5,153 nucleotides of DNA, taken from the NCBI GenBank assembly GCA_002291855.1, contig DBAW01000136.1, positions 3,033 through 8,185 of the forward strand, in the 5' to 3' direction. The position numbers and the translations under genes are program-made. The DNA is from Sphingomonas sp. UBA1000. Lineage in GTDB: Bacteria > Pseudomonadota > Alphaproteobacteria > Sphingomonadales > Sphingomonadaceae. This document shows, piece after piece, positions 1 to 5,153 of the stretch (positions are counted from its first letter, which is position 1; every line of letters starts with the position of its first letter). The notes under the pieces are model-generated. The model had not been told where the DNA came from. It did not search any database and worked only from the letters and a program-made list of their open reading frames with translations.

Positions 1-23
1 GGCAATCGGACATAGCCCGGGCC

Positions 24-1745
24 ATGACCCGCATTTTCGACAAGAGCCGCCTGCCGTCCCGCCACGTCTCGGTCGGACCGGAACGTGCCCCGCACCGCAG
101 CTATTATTATGCGATGGGGCTGACCGAGGAACAGATTGCCCGCCCCTTTGTCGGCGTCGTTTCCGCCGGCAATGACAGCGCGCCGTGCAACACCGCGCTC
201 GACGCGCAGGCCGATGCCGCGCGCGGCGGGGTGGAGGCGGGCGGCGGGCTGCCGCGCCGGTTCAACACCATCACCGTCACCGACGGCATCGCCATGGGCC
301 ATCAGGGGATGAAATCCTCGCTGGTCAGCCGCGAGGTGATTGCGGATTCGATCGAGCTGTCGGTGCGCGGCCATTGCTATGACGCGCTGGTCGGCTTTGC
401 CGGGTGCGACAAGTCGCTGCCGGGGATGATGATGGCGATGCTGCGCCTCAACGTGCCGAGCGTGTTCGTCTATGGCGGGTCGATCCTGCCGGGCAGCCAT
501 CATGGTCAGGATGTGACCGTGGTCGATGTGTTCGAGGCGGTGGGCCAGCATGCCGCCGGGCACTGCCCGCTTGAAGAGCTGATCGCGCTCGAAAAGGTCG
601 CCTGTCCCGGCCACGGTGCCTGTGGCGGGCAGTTCACCGCCAACACCATGGCCTGTGTCGCCGAAGCCATCGGCCTGTCGCTGCCCAACTCCAACATGAT
701 GCCGGCTCCCTATGCCGGGCGCGCGGCGCTTGCCCATGCGGCGGGGGTGGCGGTGATGGACTGTCTGGCCGCCGGGCTGCGCCCGCGCGACATCTGCACG
801 CGCGAGGCGTTTGAAAACGCCGCCCGCGTGGTCGCGGCGACCGGCGGGTCAACCAATGCCGCGCTGCACCTGCCGGCGATGGCGCATGAGGCGGGGATCG
901 CGTTCGACCTGTTCGACGTCGCCGAGATTTTCCGTTCGACCCCCTATCTGGCCGATCTGAAGCCGGGCGGACGCTATGTCGCCAAGGACATGTATGAGGC
1001 GGGCGGCGTCTATATGCTGATGAAGACGATGCTGGCGGGCGGGCTGCTGCACGGCGACTGCATGACGGTGAGCGGCCGGACGCTGGCCGAGAATATCGAC
1101 CGCGTGACCTGGAACCCCGACCAGAAGGTGATCCGCGAGGTGACCAACCCGATCACCCCGACCGGCGGGGTGGTGGGGCTGAAGGGCAGCCTTGCGCCCG
1201 AAGGGGCGATCGTGAAGGTCGCCGGCATGGCGCGGCTGAGCTTTGCCGGCCCGGCGCGGGTGTTCGATTGCGAGGAAGACGCCTTTGCCGCCGTCGAGGC
1301 GCGCGCGATTGCCGAGGGGTCGGTGATCATCATCCGCTATGAAGGGCCGCGCGGCGGCCCCGGCATGCGCGAGATGCTGTCGACCACCGCCGCGCTCTAC
1401 GGTCAGGGCATGGGCGAGAAAGTGGCGCTGATCACCGACGGGCGGTTTTCCGGCGGAACGCGCGGCTTCTGCATCGGCCATGTCGGGCCGGAAGCAGCGG
1501 TGGGCGGGCCGATTGCGCTGGTCGAGGATGGCGACATGATCCGCATCGATGCGGTCGCCGGCACCATCGACCTCGATGTGCCTGAGGATGTGCTGGCTGC
1601 GCGCCGCGCCCGCTGGCAGCCGCGCGCGCATGATTATCAGTCGGGCACGCTGTGGCGCTATGCCCAGACGGTCGGCCCGGCGCTGGGCGGGGCCGTCACC
1701 CATCCCGGCGGCAGTGCCGAAACCCATATGTTCGCGGACATTTAA
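24..1745 (+). CDS. ilvD: Dihydroxy-acid dehydratase, short [2Fe-2S]-type
   Basis: This cytoplasmic enzyme dehydrates 2,3-dihydroxy-isovalerate and 2,3-dihydroxy-3-methylvalerate to the 2-oxo acids in valine, isoleucine, leucine and pantothenate synthesis. The protein has 573 residues and is full length for the short IlvD class. Three presumed cluster cysteines are visible: C55 (APCN), C128 (GCDKSLPG) and C200 (GACGGQFTANTM). D87 (TDGIAMGH), D129 and E440 (RYEGPRGGPGM) fit the magnesium ligands, and K130 fits the carbamylated lysine. S476 lies in the second family signature, LITDGRFSGGT, and fits the catalytic serine. The GACGG..TANTM form and the length favour the [2Fe-2S] class over the ~616-residue E. 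coli type; that is inferred from family knowledge. The ATG at 24 gives a normal N-terminus, but no clear Shine-Dalgarno is seen in the 23 bases upstream and the frame stays open to the window edge, so a slightly earlier start is possible. An IlvD/Edd-family sugar-acid dehydratase is a less likely alternative. An SWNE-like motif before C55 is replaced by AGND. Confidence 0.93.
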   Translation: MTRIFDKSRLPSRHVSVGPERAPHRSYYYAMGLTEEQIARPFVGVVSAGNDSAPCNTALDAQADAARGGVEAGGGLPRRFNTITVTDGIAMGHQGMKSSLVSREVIADSIELSVRGHCYDALVGFAGCDKSLPGMMMAMLRLNVPSVFVYGGSILPGSHHGQDVTVVDVFEAVGQHAAGHCPLEELIALEKVACPGHGACGGQFTANTMACVAEAIGLSLPNSNMMPAPYAGRAALAHAAGVAVMDCLAAGLRPRDICTREAFENAARVVAATGGSTNAALHLPAMAHEAGIAFDLFDVAEIFRSTPYLADLKPGGRYVAKDMYEAGGVYMLMKTMLAGGLLHGDCMTVSGRTLAENIDRVTWNPDQKVIREVTNPITPTGGVVGLKGSLAPEGAIVKVAGMARLSFAGPARVFDCEEDAFAAVEARAIAEGSVIIIRYEGPRGGPGMREMLSTTAALYGQGMGEKVALITDGRFSGGTRGFCIGHVGPEAAVGGPIALVEDGDMIRIDAVAGTIDLDVPEDVLAARRARWQPRAHDYQSGTLWRYAQTVGPALGGAVTHPGGSAETHMFADI

Positions 1746-1763
1746 AACCGTTAGGGACGGGGC

Positions 1764-3131
1764 ATGTCGCGCCCCGTCCTCACCGCCGCCGAAACCCGTG
1801 TCGCCGAAGACCGGCTGATCGCCGCCGGCACCGGGGCCGATCAGCTGATGGCGCGCGCCGGGGCCGGGCTGGCGCGGGCGGCGCTGGCGCTGGCCGGGCC
1901 GCTGCCAGCGCTTGTCTGTTGCGGGCCGGGCAATAATGGCGGCGACGGCTATGTCGCTGCGCGGTGGCTGCGCGAGGCCGGGCTGGATGTCATGGTCGCC
2001 GCGCTGGGCGCGCCATCGTCCGGGGCTGCCGCGGCGGCGCGGGCCGGCTGGGACGGGCCGGTCGTTCCGCTCGATCGGGCCGCGCCCCGGCCATTGCTGA
2101 TCGACGCGCTGTTCGGCACCGGCCTGTCGCGGCCGCTTGCCTTGCCCGTGGCGGCGACGCTTGCGCGGCTGATGGCCGGCGCGCAGGCGACGGTTGCCGC
2201 CGATCTGCCGAGCGGGGTCGACACGGACAGCGGCGCACTGCTGGGGGCAGAGTTGCCGTTCGACATGACGGTGGCGATGGGGGCGCTCAAGCCCGCACAT
2301 CTGCTGCAACCGGCAGCGGGGCTGTGCGGGCGGCTGGTGGTGGCCGAAATCGGGCTGGCGGCCGGAGACCGGACGCAGGAACTGGCCGCGCCCCGCCTGC
2401 CGCCGCCGGGGGCGGGGGATCATAAATATTCGCGCGGGCTGGTCGCCGTCATTGGCGGGGCGATGCCGGGGGCGGCGCGGCTGGCGGCGGTGGCCGCCGC
2501 GCGCGCCGGCGCGGGCTATGTCCGGCTGATCGCCGACACGCCCGCAAATCTGCCCAACGCCATCGTCCGGCAGGGCTGGGACGAGGCCGCGCTTGCCGAT
2601 CCGCGCATTGCCGCCATCGTCGCCGGGCCGGGGCTGGGCCGTGACGGCATCGCGCGGCGGCGGCTGGACGCGGCCTGTGCCGCCGGGCGGCCGCTGGTGA
2701 TCGACGGCGATGCGCTGCACCTGCTGCCGCGCACCCGGCCTGCGCCGCCGCTGACCGTGCTGACCCCGCATGAGGGCGAGTTCGTCGCCCGGTTCGGCGA
2801 CCTGCCGGGCAGCAAGCTCGACCGCGCGCGCGCCGCCGCGATGCGGGCCGGGGCGGTCATCGTCTTCAAGGGTGCGGACACGGTGATCGCCGCGCCCGAT
2901 GGCCGGGCGGCGATTGCGCCCCCGGCCTCGCCCTGGCTGTCGACCGCCGGCACCGGCGATGTGCTGGCCGGGGCGATCGGCACGCTGCTGGCACGCGGGC
3001 TGGCACCGTTCGCGGCGGCCGGGGCGGGCGTCTGGCTGCATGCCAGCGCGGCCGCGCGGCTTGGCCCGGCATTCATCGCCGATGATCTGGCGGCGGCGAT
3101 CGGCGGCGTCGCCGGGGAGGCGGGGCGATGA
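1764..3131 (+). CDS. nnr: Bifunctional NAD(P)H-hydrate epimerase / ADP-dependent NAD(P)H-hydrate dehydratase
   Basis: This enzyme repairs hydrated NADH and NADPH. The N-terminal YjeF_N domain interconverts the R and S epimers, and the C-terminal ribokinase-like domain dehydrates the S form using ADP. In 455 residues, the epimerase half (about 1-205) carries the loop GPGNNGGDGYVAAR (54-67), D114 in LLIDALFGTG, and DLPSGVD (147-153). The dehydratase half (about 218-455) begins at HKYSRG and shows VAGPGLG (286-292), TPHEGEF (334-340), KGADTV (369-374) and the nucleotide-site AGTGD (395-399) with the presumed catalytic D399. Both domains look intact, although the protein is shorter than the roughly 515-residue E. 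coli Nnr. The ATG at 1764 gives a typical LTAAE N-terminus, preceded by a modest purine-rich AGGGA at 1753-1757. It lies 18 nt after ilvD and overlaps the next gene by 4 nt, so co-transcription is likely. The functional call is secure, but the link to branched-chain amino acid synthesis is not obvious. Confidence 0.93.
   Translation: MSRPVLTAAETRVAEDRLIAAGTGADQLMARAGAGLARAALALAGPLPALVCCGPGNNGGDGYVAARWLREAGLDVMVAALGAPSSGAAAAARAGWDGPVVPLDRAAPRPLLIDALFGTGLSRPLALPVAATLARLMAGAQATVAADLPSGVDTDSGALLGAELPFDMTVAMGALKPAHLLQPAAGLCGRLVVAEIGLAAGDRTQELAAPRLPPPGAGDHKYSRGLVAVIGGAMPGAARLAAVAAARAGAGYVRLIADTPANLPNAIVRQGWDEAALADPRIAAIVAGPGLGRDGIARRRLDAACAAGRPLVIDGDALHLLPRTRPAPPLTVLTPHEGEFVARFGDLPGSKLDRARAAAMRAGAVIVFKGADTVIAAPDGRAAIAPPASPWLSTAGTGDVLAGAIGTLLARGLAPFAAAGAGVWLHASAAARLGPAFIADDLAAAIGGVAGEAGR
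3114..3120 (+). promoter_or_regulatory. Ribosome binding site of the RNA methyltransferase gene
   Basis: GGGGAGG lies 7 nt before the ATG at 3128, inside the last codons of nnr. It supports this start codon and the ATGA stop/start overlap, consistent with coupled translation of the two genes. Confidence 0.7.
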
Positions 3132-4321
3132 CCGGGGCCGAGATCGTCCGGGTGGCCGCGCGCGGCGAGGGCGTGACCGCCGATGGCCGCTATATCCCGC
3201 TGGCCGCGCCCGGCGACCATGTCAGCGATGACGGCATTGTGCTGCCCGGCCCGCACCATGCCGATCCGGTCTGCCGCCATTTCCCCGCCTGTGGCGGCTG
3301 CCAGCTCCAGCATCTGGACGCGGACAGCCTGGGCGCGTTCGTGCGCGACCGCATCGCCTCGGCCCTTGCCGCCCAGGGCGTGGCCGCGCCCGATTTCGAT
3401 CCCGTGCATCTGTCGCCGCCGCGCACGCGCCGCCGCGCCAGCCTGTCGGTGCGGCGCGCCGGGCGGCGGATGCTGATCGGCTTCAACCGCGAACGCAGCC
3501 ATGTGATCGAGGATCTGGCCGAATGCCATGTGCTGCACCCGGCGCTGTTCGCGCTGGTCGCGCCGCTGCGCGGGCTGATGGACCGGCTGCTGCCCGCCCG
3601 CGCCGCCGGGGCGACGCTGCGCCTGACGCTGGCCGATCAGGGGGTCGATCTGCTGATCGAGGGCGCGGCCGCCGACGGGCTGGCAGCACTCGAGGCGCTG
3701 GGCGATTTCGCCCGCAGCCATGGGCTGGCCCGGCTGGCGCTCGACGATGGCGGCGGTCCGCAGACGCTGTGGGAACCGGTGCCGGTCACGGTCACGCTCG
3801 GCGGCGTGGCGGTCGGCCTGCCGCATGCGGCGTTTCTGCAGGCGACGGCGGACGGGGAGGCGGCGCTGGTCGCTGCCGTGCGCGCCGGGGTGGGCGAGGC
3901 GCGTGTGGTCGCCGACCTGTTTTCGGGGCTGGGGACGTTTGCGCTGGCGCTGTCCGGGCGCGTCTATGCGGCAGAGGCGGCGCGCGATGCGGTGCTGGCG
4001 CTCAAGGCGGCGCGGCCCGGCATTTTCGCCGATCACCGCGACCTCTATCGCCGCCCGCTTCAGCCCGATGAGCTCAACCGGTTCGAGGCCGTGGTCCTCG
4101 ATCCGCCGCGCGCCGGGGCGGAGGCGCAGGCGGCGTTGCTCGCCGCCGCGCGCACTCCGCGCATCGCCTATGTGTCGTGCAATCCGGCGACCTTCGCGCG
4201 CGACGCCCGCATTCTGGCGGGCGGCGGGCTCAGGCTCATCCGCGTCGTGCCGGTCGGCCAGTTTAGCTGGTCGACCCATGTCGAGCTGTGCGGGATTTTC
4301 GAGCGCATTCCAGCCCCTTGA
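3128..4321 (+). CDS. TrmA/RlmD-family iron-sulfur RNA (uracil-5-)-methyltransferase
   Basis: This predicted SAM-dependent enzyme methylates C5 of a uridine in RNA. The protein has 397 residues. Residues 1-40 resemble a short TRAM RNA-binding domain. Four cysteines, C49, C55, C58 (C-x5-C-x2-C) and C133, match the [4Fe-4S] ligand pattern of E. coli RlmD. The methyltransferase half shows FLQAT (236-240) at the usual FxQxN site, SAM motif I DLFSGLGTFAL (263-273), DPPRAG (325-330) and YVSCNP (348-353) with nucleophile C351. HVELC provides the likely base E386, 35 residues after the nucleophile, the same interval as C389 to E424 in E. coli RlmD. The cluster cysteines argue against TrmA itself. The target (23S rRNA U1939, U747 or another site) cannot be settled from sequence, so no symbol is assigned; rlmD is the closest match. 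It is probably translated by coupling to nnr. The final Asn of FxQxN is Thr here, possibly a lineage variant. Confidence 0.9.
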   Translation: MTGAEIVRVAARGEGVTADGRYIPLAAPGDHVSDDGIVLPGPHHADPVCRHFPACGGCQLQHLDADSLGAFVRDRIASALAAQGVAAPDFDPVHLSPPRTRRRASLSVRRAGRRMLIGFNRERSHVIEDLAECHVLHPALFALVAPLRGLMDRLLPARAAGATLRLTLADQGVDLLIEGAAADGLAALEALGDFARSHGLARLALDDGGGPQTLWEPVPVTVTLGGVAVGLPHAAFLQATADGEAALVAAVRAGVGEARVVADLFSGLGTFALALSGRVYAAEAARDAVLALKAARPGIFADHRDLYRRPLQPDELNRFEAVVLDPPRAGAEAQAALLAAARTPRIAYVSCNPATFARDARILAGGGLRLIRVVPVGQFSWSTHVELCGIFERIPAP

Positions 4322-4330
4322 CGCCGCGCG

Positions 4331-4756
4331 CTACAGCCCGAACACCCGCATCCCCGCGCCTGCCGCCAGCCCGAACAGGCACAAGGTGCCGAGCACATGC
4401 AGCGCGAATCGCACCGGGATGATGTTGACCGTCGCCTGGAAAACACTGTGGATAACCCTGAGGGCGACATAGCCCCAGGCAAAGATCAGGTTCGTCCCCG
4501 ATCCCGCACCGGCCAGCGCAAGGGTGAGGGCGAGCGCGTAGAACAGCGTCGGCTGTTCCATCAGATGATTGTAATTGTCCGCTTTCCAGCGCGTCTCCGC
4601 CGGCAGCTGTTCCATCAGCGTCTTGGGCGGTACGCGCGGATCGAGCGTGATCTTCGCCCGCCCGATCGCCGGCAGCCGCGTCGCATACATCCACAGCCAC
4701 ATGATGAGCGACCATGACGCCAGCGCCACCACCGGCCCGAGAATGGGACTGTTCAA
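4331..4756 (-). CDS. MAPEG-family membrane protein
   Basis: This small integral membrane protein belongs to the MAPEG fold (membrane-associated proteins in eicosanoid and glutathione metabolism). Bacterial members are mostly uncharacterised, and no substrate can be assigned. Starting at the TTG at 4756, it has 141 residues, normal for the family. Four hydrophobic segments are visible at about 7-28, 69-85, 88-110 and 115-139. A polar loop leads into helix 2 and holds the family-like pattern R56...DNYNHLMEQP (60-69), with N61, H64 and E67 where MAPEG proteins usually carry conserved polar residues. The reading frame is open up to an ATG at 4915, but the extra 53 residues are polar and unlike a MAPEG N-terminus. 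A GGGGAG ribosome site 7 nt upstream supports the TTG. The gene converges on the methyltransferase gene with 9 nt between the stops, and no hairpin with a T-run is visible there. The family call is good; the start codon is somewhat less certain. Confidence 0.85.
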   Translation of the reverse strand: MNSPILGPVVALASWSLIMWLWMYATRLPAIGRAKITLDPRVPPKTLMEQLPAETRWKADNYNHLMEQPTLFYALALTLALAGAGSGTNLIFAWGYVALRVIHSVFQATVNIIPVRFALHVLGTLCLFGLAAGAGMRVFGL

Positions 4757-4763
4757 ACCCTGT

Positions 4764-4769
4764 CTCCCC
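4764..4769 (-). promoter_or_regulatory. Ribosome binding site deciding the TTG start of the MAPEG gene
   Basis: Read on the minus strand, GGGGAG is followed by a 7-nt spacer and then TTG at 4756-4754. No ATG or GTG near the expected N-terminus has comparable spacing, so this site is the main reason for choosing a TTG start over the distant in-frame ATG at 4915. Confidence 0.6.
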
Positions 4770-4922
4770 CGTTCCTGTTCCCGCAAGGCTGCCCGATCGG
4801 CGGGGGCGAGTCCATCATCGGGACAGATCGGACCGGAATGGCACGATTCTGCGCCTGCCCGCGCCAAGACACCGCTTTCTAGATTGGTCCGGATGTGAGA
4901 TGACGTCACGCACAAGGGATGT

Positions 4923-4928
4923 GAGGAG
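4923..4928 (+). promoter_or_regulatory. Ribosome binding site of the choice-of-anchor A gene
   Basis: GAGGAG lies 10 nt before the ATG at 4939, slightly long but acceptable spacing. It supports that ATG, which is immediately followed by a good signal peptide. Confidence 0.6.
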
Positions 4929-4938
4929 AAACCCGCAA

Positions 4939-5153
4939 ATGCGTGGTGCGCTGCTGGCGGCGGTTGCCGCTTTGACCGTTATTCCGGCTCCGGCCATGGC
5001 GTCGGAGGTGATCGGCCGCGGGACGACCATCCTGCGCGAACTCAACCTGTTCACCACCGGCAATGTCGTGATGGGCCAGGAGGTCGAGGGCAAGAGCTTC
5101 ATCGGCGGCAACCTGTCGGGCAATGGCGGCCAGTTCGGCATCGGCAGCGGCGA
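4939..5153 (+). CDS. Exported choice-of-anchor A family protein, N-terminal part only
   Basis: Only the first 71 codons are present; the frame is still open at the window edge. Residues 1-21 form a signal peptide: M-R start, an Ala/Leu-rich hydrophobic core, then PAPAMA with an A-x-A cleavage site before S22. The mature part begins the choice-of-anchor A domain: LNLFTTGNV (35-43), then EVEGKSFIGGNLSG (48-61), a pattern typical of this family (a named 'noted' element, then 'EGR.aVGGN'). Proteins of this family are secreted or surface-bound and end in differing anchors, such as PEP-CTERM or LPXTG; in a Gram-negative alphaproteobacterium a PEP-CTERM tail would be expected, but it lies outside the window. 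The molecular role is not known; adhesion or matrix association is a guess. Composition matches the surrounding genes, so there is no sign of recent transfer. Confidence 0.75.
   Translation, partial: MRGALLAAVAALTVIPAPAMASEVIGRGTTILRELNLFTTGNVVMGQEVEGKSFIGGNLSGNGGQFGIGSG

Larger units (their letters stand above)
4757..4938. promoter_or_regulatory. Divergent intergenic region between the MAPEG gene and the exported-protein gene
   Basis: These 182 bases separate two genes read outward, so promoters for both should lie here. I could not pick a convincing -35/-10 pair on either strand. Visible landmarks are a perfect 8-bp palindrome, TGACGTCA, at 4901-4908, nested in an imperfect TGTGA-N7-TCACG arrangement (4894-4910), and a second palindrome, CCGATCGG, at 4793-4800. 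Both could be chance in GC-rich DNA. No small ORF with a good ribosome site and no terminator was recognised. Confidence 0.4.

Noticed and set aside
1..23. Possible end of an upstream gene (frame 1 reads GNRT then TAG at 13-15), or a minus-strand ATG at 13-11 leaving the window
   Set aside because: Only four codons are visible in either case, with no ribosome site for the minus-strand start, so neither can be supported.
849..3041. A 730-codon open frame on the minus strand, opposite ilvD and nnr
   Set aside because: It is antisense to two secure genes and its translation is Arg/Pro/Gln/Ala-rich with no recognisable domain. Such stop-free antisense runs are expected where codons strongly prefer G or C at the third position.
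2516..4279. A 587-codon open frame on the minus strand, opposite nnr and the methyltransferase gene
   Set aside because: It shows the same low-complexity Arg/Gln/Ala-rich translation, crosses a gene junction and has no family motif, so it is a shadow of the genuine genes.
4300..4345. Possible bidirectional terminator between the convergent methyltransferase and MAPEG genes
   Set aside because: The gap is 9 nt and GC-rich short repeats are present, but no stable hairpin followed by a T-run was seen on either strand.
4793..4800. CCGATCGG palindrome upstream of the MAPEG gene
   Set aside because: Short GATC-centred palindromes are common in GC-rich genomes, and there is no second copy or promoter alignment to support a role.
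4894..4910. CRP/FNR-type binding site
   Set aside because: The half-sites TGTGA and TCACG are separated by 7 nt rather than 6 and the outer base does not match, so the site falls short of a CRP consensus.
4815..5141. A 108-codon minus-strand open frame opposite the exported-protein gene
   Set aside because: It is antisense to a gene with a clear signal peptide and family motif, and its own translation resembles nothing recognisable.

Overview
The window is a GC-rich piece of bacterial chromosome with dense coding and short gaps. The protein sequences look alphaproteobacterial, most likely a sphingomonad. The basis is the style of the IlvD N-terminus (a PSRHV..GP.RAPHRSYYYAMGL-type start), strong G/C preference at third codon positions, and an exported choice-of-anchor A protein. 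The taxonomic call is inference, because no marker gene is present.

Layout: positions 24-4321 hold three co-directional plus-strand genes that look like one transcription unit. They are a dihydroxy-acid dehydratase (ilvD, branched-chain amino acid synthesis), a bifunctional NAD(P)H-hydrate epimerase/dehydratase (nnr, formerly yjeF; repair of damaged nicotinamide cofactors) and a TrmA/RlmD-type iron-sulfur RNA 5-methyluridine methyltransferase. The first gap is 18 nt. The second junction is a 4-nt ATGA overlap, which suggests translational coupling. A small minus-strand MAPEG-family membrane protein (4331-4756, TTG start) converges on the methyltransferase gene with only 9 nt between the stop codons. 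After a 182-nt divergent intergenic region, a plus-strand gene begins at 4939 and runs off the window end. It encodes a signal peptide followed by the start of a choice-of-anchor A domain.

How they work together: the first three genes are housekeeping genes with no shared pathway, so the grouping looks like a co-expressed metabolic and translation cluster rather than a dedicated system. The MAPEG protein and the exported protein are probably separate units transcribed away from each other. I see no mobile element, CRISPR array, tRNA/rRNA gene or phage gene. I found no convincing previously undescribed system. The items most worth following up are the truncated surface protein and its upstream region, the altered motif near the first IlvD cluster cysteine, and the unusual neighbourhood of nnr.
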